DNA from: Hymenobacter terrenus
GTDB taxonomy: Bacteria; Bacteroidota; Bacteroidia; Cytophagales; Hymenobacteraceae
Assembly: GCF_000972495.1 (NCBI RefSeq)
Contig: NZ_LATM01000001.1
Coordinates: 889,241-953,240 of the forward strand
DNA length: 64,000 nucleotides
Direction of reading: 5' to 3'
Below the pieces are notes generated by a model. It saw nothing but the letters and a program-made list of their open reading frames with translations. It was not told where the DNA came from and searched no databases. Every line of letters starts with the position of its first letter. The stretch's first letter is position 1. Shown piece by piece: positions 18,384 to 28,007 of this stretch. Both the position numbers and the translations under genes were made by a program.

Positions 18384-19256
18384 ATGCTTTCTCCTAAACT
18401 CCTTCATGGTCTGCGCAACCTGTCCCTGGCCGCCCGGCAAGCGGCCGAGGGCTTCCTGAATGGCGCGCACGCCAGCCGGCGGCACGGGGCCGGCATGGAG
18501 TTCAGCCAGTACCGCCCCTACCAGCCCGGCGATGACCTGCGCCGCCTCGATTGGCGTCTGGCTGCCCGCTCGGACCGCTACTATCTGCGTGAATCGGAAG
18601 TGGACACCAGCCTGACCGTGCACTTGCTGCTCGATGCCAGTGCCAGCATGAACCACCGCGACGACAACGGCCTCACCAAGCTCGACTACGCCCGGCTGCT
18701 GCTGGCGGCGCTGGCCTACCTGGCTCACCGGCAAGGCGATGCTGTGGGGTTAACCATTCTCAGCCCCGCTGGCCTCCGCCACCTGCCCGCCCACGCCGAT
18801 GCCCGCCAGCTGCCTCGCCTCTACCACGCCCTTGCAACGGCTGAAGGCGCCGGGCGCTTCCCCGACGCGGCTACGCTGGCCCCCCTCACCGCCCGGCGGC
18901 AGCGCGCCCTCACCGTGTGTGTGAGCGATTTGTACGAAGAAGAATCCGAAATTAACACCCTGCTTACCCGCCTGCGGGCAGTGAGCGGCGACGTATTACT
19001 ACTGCATTTGGCCGCGCACAACGAGCTAGAGTTCAGCTACCAGGGGGCAGTCACCTTCCGGGACCTGGAAACCGACCAGGTCCTGCAAATCGACGCTGAC
19101 CAACAACGCCACTCCTACCAGCAGCAGCTGCAACAGTGGCTGCGCGATACCGCTCAAACCGCTCGTCGCCAGGGCTTCGACTATCACCTGCTGAACACCG
19201 CTGAACCGTTGGACCAAGCCATGCGCGAGTTTCTACGGCGCCGGGTGAGTAGGTGA
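18384..19256 (+). CDS. DUF58 (VWA-like) protein
   Basis: Cytoplasmic DUF58 protein with a von Willebrand A-like fold, the usual partner of MoxR ATPases. The family phrase FSQYRPYQPGDDLRRLDWR lies at about residues 39-57. A MIDAS-type metal site, DASAS, starts at residue 84. At 290 residues it is the usual size. It follows MoxR with only the inverted repeat between them. Confidence 0.93.
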   Translation: MLSPKLLHGLRNLSLAARQAAEGFLNGAHASRRHGAGMEFSQYRPYQPGDDLRRLDWRLAARSDRYYLRESEVDTSLTVHLLLDASASMNHRDDNGLTKLDYARLLLAALAYLAHRQGDAVGLTILSPAGLRHLPAHADARQLPRLYHALATAEGAGRFPDAATLAPLTARRQRALTVCVSDLYEEESEINTLLTRLRAVSGDVLLLHLAAHNELEFSYQGAVTFRDLETDQVLQIDADQQRHSYQQQLQQWLRDTAQTARRQGFDYHLLNTAEPLDQAMREFLRRRVSR

Positions 19257-19335
19257 GATGGTTAACACTTTTGATTGACTTCGAGCTTCAGTTATTACCC
19301 GCTTCTCAACCCGATTACAACCAGCTAATTATCAA

Positions 19336-20988
19336 TTGCTCACGCTCCTGAACCCATCCGCATTACTGGCTCTGCTGGGACTTTTGGTGCCGGTGGCCAT
19401 TCACCTCTGGAACCGCCGGCCGGGCCGTGAGGTAGCCGTGGGCAGCCTGCGCTGGCTGGCGGCCGGGGCCAACCGGCGGCTGCGTAATCTGAAGGCCGAG
19501 CAGCTATGGTTGCTGCTGCTGCGCGCGGCTTTGCTAGCGGTGTTGGCCGTGGCGGTGGCGGGCCCGGTGTGGCGGCGGGCGTTGCCGGCCAGCCGGGGGC
19601 AAGTGCTGCTGAGCCCCGAGGTGGTGGGCACGCCTGCTTTCGCTGCGCTTCGGCCCACCATCGACTCGCTGCGACGCCGGGGGTTTGCGCTGCGGTGGCT
19701 GGTGGCCGGCTTTCCGAAAGTATCGGGCGCGGCCTGGCGGGCTAATGCGGTGGGACCGCGAGACAGTGCACGCCTGCTGTTGGCAACGGAGCAGGCAGCC
19801 CGTAGTTTCCGCTGGGCGCGGGTGTGGCAAGCGGTGGGCTTGTTTCCGGGGCAGCCTCTGCGGGTTATAACGTCAGCTGCGCTGCGGCAATTTCAGGGTT
19901 CTCACACTCCCTTGCCGAGCAACGTTAAATGGCAGGTCCTGCCAGCGGCCGCTCCGGAAATGTGGTTGCAGGCCGCTGCTTTTCGAGCGGACAGCCTGCG
20001 CCTGTTGCTAGGTCGGAGCACCGCCGCACAGACGGCCTTTCGGCTGGTATCGGTGGCGCAGCCCAGAACCGGCGCGCTGTTACGGATAGCCGGGCTGCCC
20101 GCATTGCGCTACGAAACAGCAGCTGACAACCCGCGACTTCAACCAATCAGCATCTCCCCAGACTCGGCTGCGGAAGCGTTACTACCCGTGCCAATACGCA
20201 CCCAGCCTTTGCGTATCGTTATTTACTCAACGGCTGAATACGCGGCTGATGCCCGCTATCTGCAGGCGGCGTTGCGGGCGGCAGCCGTGGGTTTGCCAGT
20301 GCCGTTGGCCTTGAGCGCCACTGCCACGCCGCCAAATCCGGCTACTTCGCCCGACTGGCTGTTTTGGCTGACGGATGCGCCGCTGCCTGCGGAATGGCGC
20401 GGCGCGGTAACCAAAGGCACGCACGTGTGGCAGGAGGCGATTGGGCCGGGCGTGGCCACGAAAGCCACTTTGACGCTGGATGCTGCGGCCGAAACATCGG
20501 TCACAGTGCTTCGCCGGAGCCCGCGGCAGCAGGATTCGGTGGCCACTGCGGCCGGCTTTACGCTTTGGGCTGACGGACTGGGCCGGGCCGTACTTACCCG
20601 GCGCGGGCTGGGCCAGGGAGCTTTCTATCAGTTGCATACCCGCCTGAATTCTGCCTGGAGCGAGTTGGCCGACAGCCCCGCCTTGCCGGCCCGATTGTTG
20701 ACGCTGCTTCAGCCTGAGTTGACCAATGCTGCGGCACCACCAGCAACTCCTCTTGACCAAGCCTTGGCCTCTTACGACCAGCGGGCTCTTGACCCGGCTC
20801 AGCTACAAACGGGCAGTAATTTGGCAGTAGGTCGAAGCTCAGCCAAAGCAGTTGCCAGCGCCACGCCACCTGCCTTCCGGCTGACTGACTTGCGGCCCTG
20901 GCTGGTGCTGGTAGCGGGTGTGCTCTTTTGTCTCGAACGTTTGCTGGCCCGTCGGCGGGAAGCCCGTATTTCGTCTGCAATCTCATGA
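19336..20988 (+). CDS. BatA-like membrane protein (aerotolerance N-terminal domain)
   Basis: A 550-residue protein whose first about 80 residues are the BatA domain: LLNPSALLALLGLLVPVAIHLWNRR, then a second membrane helix LLLLRAALLAVLAVAVAGPVW. A large extracytoplasmic region follows, with a third helix near the C-terminus (LRPWLVLVAGVLFCLERLL). The likely start is the TTG at 19336, since no ATG lies upstream in frame and the helix needs these residues. Its stop overlaps the next start as ATGA, which indicates translational coupling. Confidence 0.87.
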   Translation: MLTLLNPSALLALLGLLVPVAIHLWNRRPGREVAVGSLRWLAAGANRRLRNLKAEQLWLLLLRAALLAVLAVAVAGPVWRRALPASRGQVLLSPEVVGTPAFAALRPTIDSLRRRGFALRWLVAGFPKVSGAAWRANAVGPRDSARLLLATEQAARSFRWARVWQAVGLFPGQPLRVITSAALRQFQGSHTPLPSNVKWQVLPAAAPEMWLQAAAFRADSLRLLLGRSTAAQTAFRLVSVAQPRTGALLRIAGLPALRYETAADNPRLQPISISPDSAAEALLPVPIRTQPLRIVIYSTAEYAADARYLQAALRAAAVGLPVPLALSATATPPNPATSPDWLFWLTDAPLPAEWRGAVTKGTHVWQEAIGPGVATKATLTLDAAAETSVTVLRRSPRQQDSVATAAGFTLWADGLGRAVLTRRGLGQGAFYQLHTRLNSAWSELADSPALPARLLTLLQPELTNAAAPPATPLDQALASYDQRALDPAQLQTGSNLAVGRSSAKAVASATPPAFRLTDLRPWLVLVAGVLFCLERLLARRREARISSAIS

Positions 20989-23246
20989 GTCAGCCAGTTG
21001 CTTTAGCTCAAACGCGAGATTTGGCCCAAGCCCGGCAGCTACTGCGGGCGGTGAAACACCACTATGCGGGGCGGCGGGCGGCGGCCGTCTTACTACCCGC
21101 GACGGCCGGTGCGTTGCTACTGGCGTTGCTGGGTCGGCAATGGCCAGCGGCTCAAGGGTGGCTGATTACCAGTGCAGGGCTGGGCCTGCTGGTGATTGGG
21201 GCACTGCTTTGGCCGTTGCGGAAACTGCGGCCGGCGCCCATCGTGGCCAGGCTCGACCGGCAATTCCCGGCGCTGGAGGATAGCACGGGGCTGGTGCTGC
21301 GCAATGCGGAGGAGCTAAACGTCTTGGAGCAACTGCAACAGCAGCGGGTGGCGCGGCGGCTACACGAGTTGCAAGCGGCCAAGGCCTTGTCGTTGCCAGT
21401 GTCTTTCCGGCAGGCCGGGCTGGTGACGGGTTTACTTCTCGTGGGCAGTGCCGTGCTGTGGTGGTTGCCCCCAGTTCAAAGCCCCCACAAACCTGCTGGC
21501 ATAGCGGTTCATTTTTCTGATGTTGGCAAACCTGCCGCGCCAGGCCCAATGCCCGCCCGGATTGCAGAAACCCAGTTGCTTGTGACGCCACCGGCCTATA
21601 CGCGGCAGTCGGCTTTTGCGCCCACTCAGGCATCATTTCAGTGTGCTGAAGGGGCCCGGGTGCGGTGGCTGGTGCGCGTGACCAGAACAGCCCGGGCAGC
21701 GCCCGAACTAGAGCTGGGCCGGCAGCGGCGGCGCTTGCAGCCGGTAGCGGGCAAGCCCGGCTGGTTCTTTACTGAGCAAATCCTGAAGGCTTCCACGCTC
21801 TACCGGCTGCGCTTTGCCGGCACGGTTTCCGATGATTACGCCATTGATGTGCGCGCCGACCAAGCGCCGGTCGTGCGCATTCAAACGCCCAAGGCTTACA
21901 CTCTGGTGGCTGCCATTGGCCAGCAGCCCGAGGTGCCGATACGCGCTACCATGCGCGACGACTACGGCCTGAGCCGGGCCGAACTGGTCATCACCGTGGC
22001 GCAGGGCCAGGGCGAAGCGGTGAAGTTTCGGGAAGTGCGGCGCGACCTGAGCGCAGGCCTGGGTGGGCAGCCGGTGCAAACCAGTCTTCGCAACCAGCTC
22101 AACCTACCCAAGCTGGGCCTGACTTACGGCGACGAGCTGTATTTCTACATCATGGCCCGTGACAATGCCGGCCACACGTCGCGCACCGATGCATACCTCG
22201 TGCAGTGGCAGGACACGGCCGTGGCCGACAGCCCTTCGGACATGGGCATGGGTGTTAAAGTGGCCCCCGCCTACTTCCGCAGCCAACGGCAAATTATTAT
22301 CGATACCGAAAAGCTCCTGGCCGAAAAGCCCCGGCTCGATGCCGCCACCGTGACCAGCCGCGCCAACGCCCTCGGCTTGGACCAGCAAACGCTGCGCCTG
22401 CGCTACGGCAAGTTTATGGGGGAGGAAGCTGAGCCGGGCATGGGCGCCGAAGCCCCGCACTCACCCATCGCCGAGGACGAGGACGCCGACCACCCCGCGC
22501 CCACCGCCGAAGCCGGCGAAGAACACGAAGAGCACCACGACCACGCCGCCCGGCCCACCGGCGCCAACGCCTCGCCGACCGCCGAAACCGACGCGCTAAT
22601 GGAGCCCTACATCCATCGGCATGACGATGCTGAAACCGCCGACTTCCTGGAACCCGCCGTGAAAGCCAAGCTGCGCGCCGTGCTCGACCAGATGTGGGCC
22701 GCTGAACTACGGCTGCGCACCGGTCAGCTCGCGGCAGCCCGTCCCTTCGAATACCGGGCCCTGCGACTGCTGAAACAGGTGCAACAGCAAACCCGGGCCT
22801 TCGTGAAAAAGGCCGGGTTTGTGCCCCCACCCCTGCCCGAGGCCACCCTGCGCCTTACCGGCGAGCTGGCCGGAGCCACCGCGCCGCACCGCCAGCAAAT
22901 GCTGCCAGCTCCCGCTACTCAGCCGGCCGTGCGGGCAGCTTTGCGCTGGTTGTCAACAACTAGCACCGCCTATCGCGCCAACCCTGCCGATGCGCGCCTG
23001 CTCGAACAAGCGGGCTCGGTGCTGGCGGGCGCGGCCTTGCAGCGGCCGGGGCTATATCTGCCGGCGTTGCGGGCCCTGCGGCAGCTGGTGAGCGACGTGC
23101 GCGCCGGCCGCGCCCCCTGTGCCGAATGCCGCCCGCCCGTGGAGCACGCCCTCACCGATTTGTTGGCCACTCCCCCACCAACGCCGGTTTCGGAGCCCGC
23201 GCCCGACCGGCTGGCCCGGCGCTATTTTCAAGAGTTAAGCCGTTAG
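20985..23246 (+). CDS. DUF4175-like large membrane protein with acidic His-rich linker
   Basis: A 753-residue protein starting at the ATG at 20985, which overlaps the preceding stop. Two N-terminal membrane helices (about residues 37-85) and a third near 145-160 precede a large extracytoplasmic region. The arrangement and the phrases DDYGLSRAELVI and LTYGDELYFYIMARDNAGH match the DUF4175 proteins found in MoxR/BatA clusters. Residues about 480-552 are low-complexity, rich in Glu, Asp and His (for example EEHEEHHDH), which could bind divalent metal; this is inference. Function unknown. Confidence 0.78.
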   Translation: MSQPVALAQTRDLAQARQLLRAVKHHYAGRRAAAVLLPATAGALLLALLGRQWPAAQGWLITSAGLGLLVIGALLWPLRKLRPAPIVARLDRQFPALEDSTGLVLRNAEELNVLEQLQQQRVARRLHELQAAKALSLPVSFRQAGLVTGLLLVGSAVLWWLPPVQSPHKPAGIAVHFSDVGKPAAPGPMPARIAETQLLVTPPAYTRQSAFAPTQASFQCAEGARVRWLVRVTRTARAAPELELGRQRRRLQPVAGKPGWFFTEQILKASTLYRLRFAGTVSDDYAIDVRADQAPVVRIQTPKAYTLVAAIGQQPEVPIRATMRDDYGLSRAELVITVAQGQGEAVKFREVRRDLSAGLGGQPVQTSLRNQLNLPKLGLTYGDELYFYIMARDNAGHTSRTDAYLVQWQDTAVADSPSDMGMGVKVAPAYFRSQRQIIIDTEKLLAEKPRLDAATVTSRANALGLDQQTLRLRYGKFMGEEAEPGMGAEAPHSPIAEDEDADHPAPTAEAGEEHEEHHDHAARPTGANASPTAETDALMEPYIHRHDDAETADFLEPAVKAKLRAVLDQMWAAELRLRTGQLAAARPFEYRALRLLKQVQQQTRAFVKKAGFVPPPLPEATLRLTGELAGATAPHRQQMLPAPATQPAVRAALRWLSTTSTAYRANPADARLLEQAGSVLAGAALQRPGLYLPALRALRQLVSDVRAGRAPCAECRPPVEHALTDLLATPPPTPVSEPAPDRLARRYFQELSR

Positions 23247-23250
23247 AAAG

Positions 23251-25059
23251 TTGTTCATTAATTCTTATAATCCTGGCATTTACTATGCCCTGCTGGGCTT
23301 CTGCCTGCTGCTGGCCCTTGGGCTGATGGTCATGGCCTGGCAACGGCCGCGTCAGCGACAGCGGTGGGTGCGGGTGGTGGCCAGCGCCAGCGCGGTCGGG
23401 GCGCTGTGGCTAACGGTCTTCCCGCCGCTACGCCACCTGCCAGCGGCCCGTACCGAGGCTATTCTACTCACCGACGGCTACCAGCCCGATACGCTCCGGC
23501 AGCTGTTGCGGCGGCTGGGCGCGGGCACAGCGGTGTGGCACTATGGCGCCGCGACCAAGCCCAGGGGAGCCCGCCCACTCCGTAGCTTACTCACTCTGGC
23601 CGAGCAGCAGCCCGCCCTGCGCCACCTGCATATCCTCGGCCAGGGCTTACCTGCTGCCGAGCTGCCGGCCTTGGGTACGGTGCCAGTTCAGTGGCACGCT
23701 GGCCCGGGTTTTATGGGCTTTCGTACAGCCTTGTGGAACCAGAAATTAGCCTTGGGCGAAGTACTGCGGGTGGAGGGAACGGTAGCCGGCTTGCCGAGCG
23801 GTGCGCCCGGCTGGGTGTGCCTGCGCGCCGCGGGCGCCATCCGCGATTCGGTGCGCGTGCCAGCGAGCGGAGGAGCGTTCCAGCTGCACTATCAGCCCAA
23901 AACAGCGGGGCTGGCGCTTTATGAGCTGCTTTTGCGGCGGGCGGGGCAACCGCTGGCCAGCGAGCCGGTCCCGGTGGAGATAACCACTCCAACGCGGCCA
24001 GCCGTGCTGCTGCTTACCGCCTCGCCCTCGTTCGAATTCAAGTTTCTTAAAAACCACCTTGCCGAAGCGCATTACCCGGTGGCTCTACGCACCACTGTGA
24101 GCCGAGGATTGGTGCAAACTGATTTTGTGAACCAGCCGGCGCTGACACTGGACCGCCTCACGCCTGGTCTGCTAGCGCATTACGCCGTGCTAATCGCCGA
24201 TGCGCCGACCTTGGCTGCGCTCTCGGGAGCCGAAGCCCAGGCCGTGCGCACGGCCATCAGTGCCGGCCGGTTGGGCTTGCTGGTCCTGGCCGATGCCGCC
24301 CCACTGCCCCGGGCCACCCCCGCCCACGCCGACTTTGCGGTGCAGCCCCGAACCGCCGCGCCGACGGTGCCACAAGCCCTCACCTGGCCCGATGCGCCGG
24401 CTGAGGCCCGGACCGTCCTCCCGGCCCAACTGCGCCCGGCCCCAGTGCTACGGGCGGTAGTCACGGGGCCGAACCAAGCACTGCTGACTGCCAGCCGACG
24501 CCTGGGGCTCGGTTTTGTGGTAGTGTCGGTGGTACCCGCTACTTTTCAGTGGGCGTTGCAGGGGCACACGCTGGTATACGCGTCCTTCTGGAACCGGCTG
24601 CTAACGGCGGCCTTGCCCCCGGCCCAGGCCGCAGCAGTCTGGCGGGTAGCGGCGCGGTGGCCCCGGCCCGAACAGCCGCTCACGCTGCAGCTCAGCGCTG
24701 CTTTTCCCCGCCAGTTGCCCACCGTGCGCACCCTCGCGCAGGGCCCGCCCATCCGCCTGGCGCTGCGTCAGGATACCCGCTTGCCCGAGTGGAGTACCGG
24801 TCAATTCTGGCCTCACGTGGCGGGGTGGCACGAGGTGCGGGGGCCCGGCTCGGCAGCTCATAGTTTCTACGTTTTTCCAAACTCGGCGTGGCGGGGGCCG
24901 GAGTTACACGAGCGGCAGCAGGCCCTAGCACAACGGCCCGAAACTGCTACTCCAGGGCCCAGCGCCACGGCTGCGGTGCTGGAGCCGTGGCCGGCGGGCT
25001 GGTTTTTTGCACTATTTCTGCTGGCCGCGGGGTATTTGTGGCTGGAAGAGAAGCTTTAA
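23251..25059 (+). CDS. Membrane-anchored extracytoplasmic protein of the MoxR cluster
   Basis: A 602-residue protein four bases after the DUF4175-like gene. The TTG start at 23251 keeps the first helix intact (YYALLGFCLLLALGLMVMAW). A second helix closes the C-terminus (PAGWFFALFLLAAGYLWL). The region between is extracytoplasmic and includes PAVLLLTASPSFEFKFLKNH and a block near 300-350 resembling the glutamine-amidotransferase-like fold of proteins in such clusters. No enzyme motif is complete enough to name a reaction. It probably forms a complex with the neighbouring BatA-like and DUF4175-like proteins. Confidence 0.75.
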   Translation: MFINSYNPGIYYALLGFCLLLALGLMVMAWQRPRQRQRWVRVVASASAVGALWLTVFPPLRHLPAARTEAILLTDGYQPDTLRQLLRRLGAGTAVWHYGAATKPRGARPLRSLLTLAEQQPALRHLHILGQGLPAAELPALGTVPVQWHAGPGFMGFRTALWNQKLALGEVLRVEGTVAGLPSGAPGWVCLRAAGAIRDSVRVPASGGAFQLHYQPKTAGLALYELLLRRAGQPLASEPVPVEITTPTRPAVLLLTASPSFEFKFLKNHLAEAHYPVALRTTVSRGLVQTDFVNQPALTLDRLTPGLLAHYAVLIADAPTLAALSGAEAQAVRTAISAGRLGLLVLADAAPLPRATPAHADFAVQPRTAAPTVPQALTWPDAPAEARTVLPAQLRPAPVLRAVVTGPNQALLTASRRLGLGFVVVSVVPATFQWALQGHTLVYASFWNRLLTAALPPAQAAAVWRVAARWPRPEQPLTLQLSAAFPRQLPTVRTLAQGPPIRLALRQDTRLPEWSTGQFWPHVAGWHEVRGPGSAAHSFYVFPNSAWRGPELHERQQALAQRPETATPGPSATAAVLEPWPAGWFFALFLLAAGYLWLEEKL

Positions 25060-25191
25060 AAGTCCCGGACCACAGCCATGTTGAGCGCGGACCAGGAAGC
25101 TGTAGTATGTTCGTAGGTCCTTTTTATCCTAGCAGCCGCATGCCCGTGACAACCGGTAATAACCTCGGCACTGCTCGCCCGTAGCTTTTGT

Positions 25192-27885
25192 ATGAGTCTG
25201 AGAAACCTTTTCGCCTCTCCCGCCCAGAAACAACTCCAGCGCGCCCTCGACGTGTTCCGTGAACATCGCGAGGCCGACTACCACCAGGGCTATGCCGACC
25301 TCGCCAGTGCCCTCGCCGCCGGCGTGGAGGAAACCGATGTGGAGGAGTTGACCCGCTACCTGGCTAACGAAAACGACTTGGTGGTCTTCGACACCATCTG
25401 CACCATTCTGGCCTACGGCAGCTTGAAATCAGCGGCTCTAACGCGGTTCTTCAGCCAGATTGTGTTCACTGATAAAATTCGGGCCGTGAGCTTGCCCACC
25501 AGCGCCCTGCACTTTCTGCTGCGCAACGGGGCCAGCCAGCACCAGGCCGCCGTGCGCCGCCTCATTCAGCAGGCCAACGACCCACCTCAGCTTTATATAA
25601 CGGCCCTCAACACCTGCCGACAGCTCTCGCAGGCCAGCGTGACGCAGTTGCTCAACGACGACGAGCTGCTCCAGAGCTTTCGATTTGAAGACTGGTCCCG
25701 GCTCGAAACCGTAGTGGATACGGCCGCTGAATGGGGCATCGCGGGAGCGCTGGAATCGTCGTACTTTCTGGCGGTGCGGCGCGCCCAGCTCATTCGCTTC
25801 CACACCCGGGAGCTACTGCAAAAGCTGGTGGATGACTTCACTACGCCTCCTGCCGAGCGCCCGCTCTACCAGGAAATTCTTGGGAGCCGGCAGCTACTGC
25901 GAAGCATAGCCCAGGTCTTGAGCGAAGACAACCGGCTGATAGCTGGCGTATTCCGGTTTTCGCGTCCGCAGCTGAACCTCATGCTCGCGTTTGTGGAACG
26001 GCTGAATGCTTTGCCCAATCCTGCGTACCACGCCCGGCCCGAGGCCCTGCAAGCCTACATCAAGCGCTACCAGACTATTCAGCCCGCCCTTGATCAGGTG
26101 CAGCGCATCCTGAGCAAGGCCCGCAAACAGGCCGGCAAAAAGCCCTGGCCCGAGAAAATGGCCGAGTACCTCTACTCGGCTAACAACCTGGTGGCGTTGG
26201 CCTACCGACCCAAGCAAATCGACCTTGTGGTGGAGCTGGGCCCGGCCGTGTTGCAGGATTTTGAGCAGGCACTTACGGCGGCCCTCACCGGCTGGGCTCC
26301 CGACCTGGTGCCGCAACTGGCCGATTCGTACCTGATCGCTGCTGGGAAAGTAGGCGAGGTCGACCGCACCATTGTCAACCAGCTGCTGGAATTGCTGGCC
26401 GAAGTGCCCGGCCCGGCCGAGCAGTACTACCTGCGGCTGGCCGACCCAACCCTCACGCCCGCCCAACACGGCCAGGTGGTGATAAAGCTGGCCAACGACG
26501 CAACCCTGCTCAACGCCATCGTTGAGCTGAGCGACGCCTTCCTGGAAGGCCTGCTCTACCTGACCCGCCTCCTGGTGCGCGACACTGATTACAAGCAGGA
26601 ATTTGAAAAAACGTTGTTGGTTGAAAAGCTGCGCGTGGCCGAGCAAGTGTGGGCCCGCCTCGACGACGGCAGCAACGAGGGCGCCTACTACCTCGCGCCC
26701 CTGGCCGAAGTCCTTGGCACCGACTACGACGCCAGCGAGTATGAGCCGCTGCTGCGCTCGCTGGGCGGCTTGCGCGTGCTGACCAACGACCAGGCGGCAC
26801 TGACCCGCGTGCACGAAGCGGACCGCGAGAAGCTGCGCAAGCTGGGCCACAACGTCGAGCGGCTGCTGAGCTACTGGCAGCAGAACCCCAAGGAATTTTT
26901 GGAGGGTAGCGTGCTGGCCTACCGCCTGACCCTCGACGCAGCCATTGCCGAAACCCTGAGCAATATTCACAACCTGCTGCCTCCCTTCGCACTGAGCGAC
27001 GCTGGCCTGGACGGCACTCGCCAAGCCAACCTGATATTGGTCAATAATTTATTCGAAAACAAGGCCTTGCTCGACCGCGTGGCCGAACGCAACCTGGCCA
27101 CACTGCCCCAGCTCCGTGAGCAGGCCGAGCAGTTGGTGGGCCACTGGGGCCTGGCCTTGGGGGGCAAAGCGGACACTTCCTACCTGGGCCAGCTGCTCAG
27201 CCAAGCCGAGGAGGTGCGCGGCTACCTCGAGGGTGCCCGCGCGCTCCTCGAACCTCACCGCGCCCACGCGGCACCGCACTTGGCGCAGCTCGACCGCCTG
27301 TTCCTAAATGAGCCAGCCATCACGGAATGGACCAAACGGCTGTTCGACGACGAGCGTGTGGTAGAAGCCTTATCTGATGATGAGCGCGTGCGGCTGGAGC
27401 TGCTGCTCCTGTCCACCGACGCGGTCCGGCAGGCTATGGCGCACACCTACCTTTACCGCCGGCGCCGGGTACCAGCCTTCCGGGAATTCTGGGGGCGGTT
27501 CCGCCCAGCTTTTCTGAACGAAGACTTGGTGCAGCTGAGCGAAATGACCGTGTTTCCGCTCAAAGTTCAGCACCTGCACCTCGACGCGCTGTCCAACCTG
27601 ACGCGCCGCGAGCATGACGAAGTTTACCTACGCGGCCTCACGCCCCTGCTCCAGCTACTGGATAACAGCCGGCTCCGCACCGGCGCCAATGCCCTGGGCC
27701 CCGTGCTCGAAAGCACCCGGGAGCTGCTGCAAAAAGGCGCGGAGCTCACCGCCGAAAACGAGCGCGAATTGCGCAGCTATGGCAACCAGCTACAAAAAGC
27801 CGGCCTCACCTTCACCTTCGAAAACGAGCAGTGGAAATGGACCGCCGCATCCGTATTCTACCGCCCACCCGTTACTAACATGTAA
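25192..27885 (+). CDS. Large predicted alpha-helical protein of unknown function
   Basis: An 897-residue protein starting at the ATG at 25192. It has no signal peptide, no membrane segment and no motif I recognise. The sequence is rich in Leu, Glu, Ala and Arg in heptad-like helices across its whole length, suggesting a helical solenoid or coiled scaffold. It lies 132 bases after the MoxR cluster on the same strand and ends before a strong terminator, so it may belong to that transcript or have its own promoter near 25150-25190. A cytoplasmic partner of the MoxR/DUF58 proteins is a possible role, by position only. Confidence 0.8.
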   Translation: MSLRNLFASPAQKQLQRALDVFREHREADYHQGYADLASALAAGVEETDVEELTRYLANENDLVVFDTICTILAYGSLKSAALTRFFSQIVFTDKIRAVSLPTSALHFLLRNGASQHQAAVRRLIQQANDPPQLYITALNTCRQLSQASVTQLLNDDELLQSFRFEDWSRLETVVDTAAEWGIAGALESSYFLAVRRAQLIRFHTRELLQKLVDDFTTPPAERPLYQEILGSRQLLRSIAQVLSEDNRLIAGVFRFSRPQLNLMLAFVERLNALPNPAYHARPEALQAYIKRYQTIQPALDQVQRILSKARKQAGKKPWPEKMAEYLYSANNLVALAYRPKQIDLVVELGPAVLQDFEQALTAALTGWAPDLVPQLADSYLIAAGKVGEVDRTIVNQLLELLAEVPGPAEQYYLRLADPTLTPAQHGQVVIKLANDATLLNAIVELSDAFLEGLLYLTRLLVRDTDYKQEFEKTLLVEKLRVAEQVWARLDDGSNEGAYYLAPLAEVLGTDYDASEYEPLLRSLGGLRVLTNDQAALTRVHEADREKLRKLGHNVERLLSYWQQNPKEFLEGSVLAYRLTLDAAIAETLSNIHNLLPPFALSDAGLDGTRQANLILVNNLFENKALLDRVAERNLATLPQLREQAEQLVGHWGLALGGKADTSYLGQLLSQAEEVRGYLEGARALLEPHRAHAAPHLAQLDRLFLNEPAITEWTKRLFDDERVVEALSDDERVRLELLLLSTDAVRQAMAHTYLYRRRRVPAFREFWGRFRPAFLNEDLVQLSEMTVFPLKVQHLHLDALSNLTRREHDEVYLRGLTPLLQLLDNSRLRTGANALGPVLESTRELLQKGAELTAENERELRSYGNQLQKAGLTFTFENEQWKWTAASVFYRPPVTNM

Positions 27886-27927
27886 ATTACTTCGGGGAGT
27901 TTTCACTGGTCCAGGGTAGTGGTCAAT

Positions 27928-27959
27928 AAAAAAGCCCCCGCAATTGCGAGGGCTTTTTT
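27928..27959. terminator. Bidirectional rho-independent terminator
   Basis: A-tract, then GCCCCCGCAA against TTGCGAGGGC, then a T-tract, symmetric on both strands. It lies between the convergent 3' ends of the large helical protein (25192, +) and the IPT/TIG protein (28008, -). Confidence 0.9.
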
Positions 27960-28007
27960 GGTTGCGGCAATGCCAGCTCATGACTGGCTATTTCTGCTGA
28001 ATCCTGC

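Noticed and set aside
25894..27024. 376-codon reverse-strand open frame
   Set aside because: Antisense to the 897-residue helical protein; no domain, start context or coding bias of its own.
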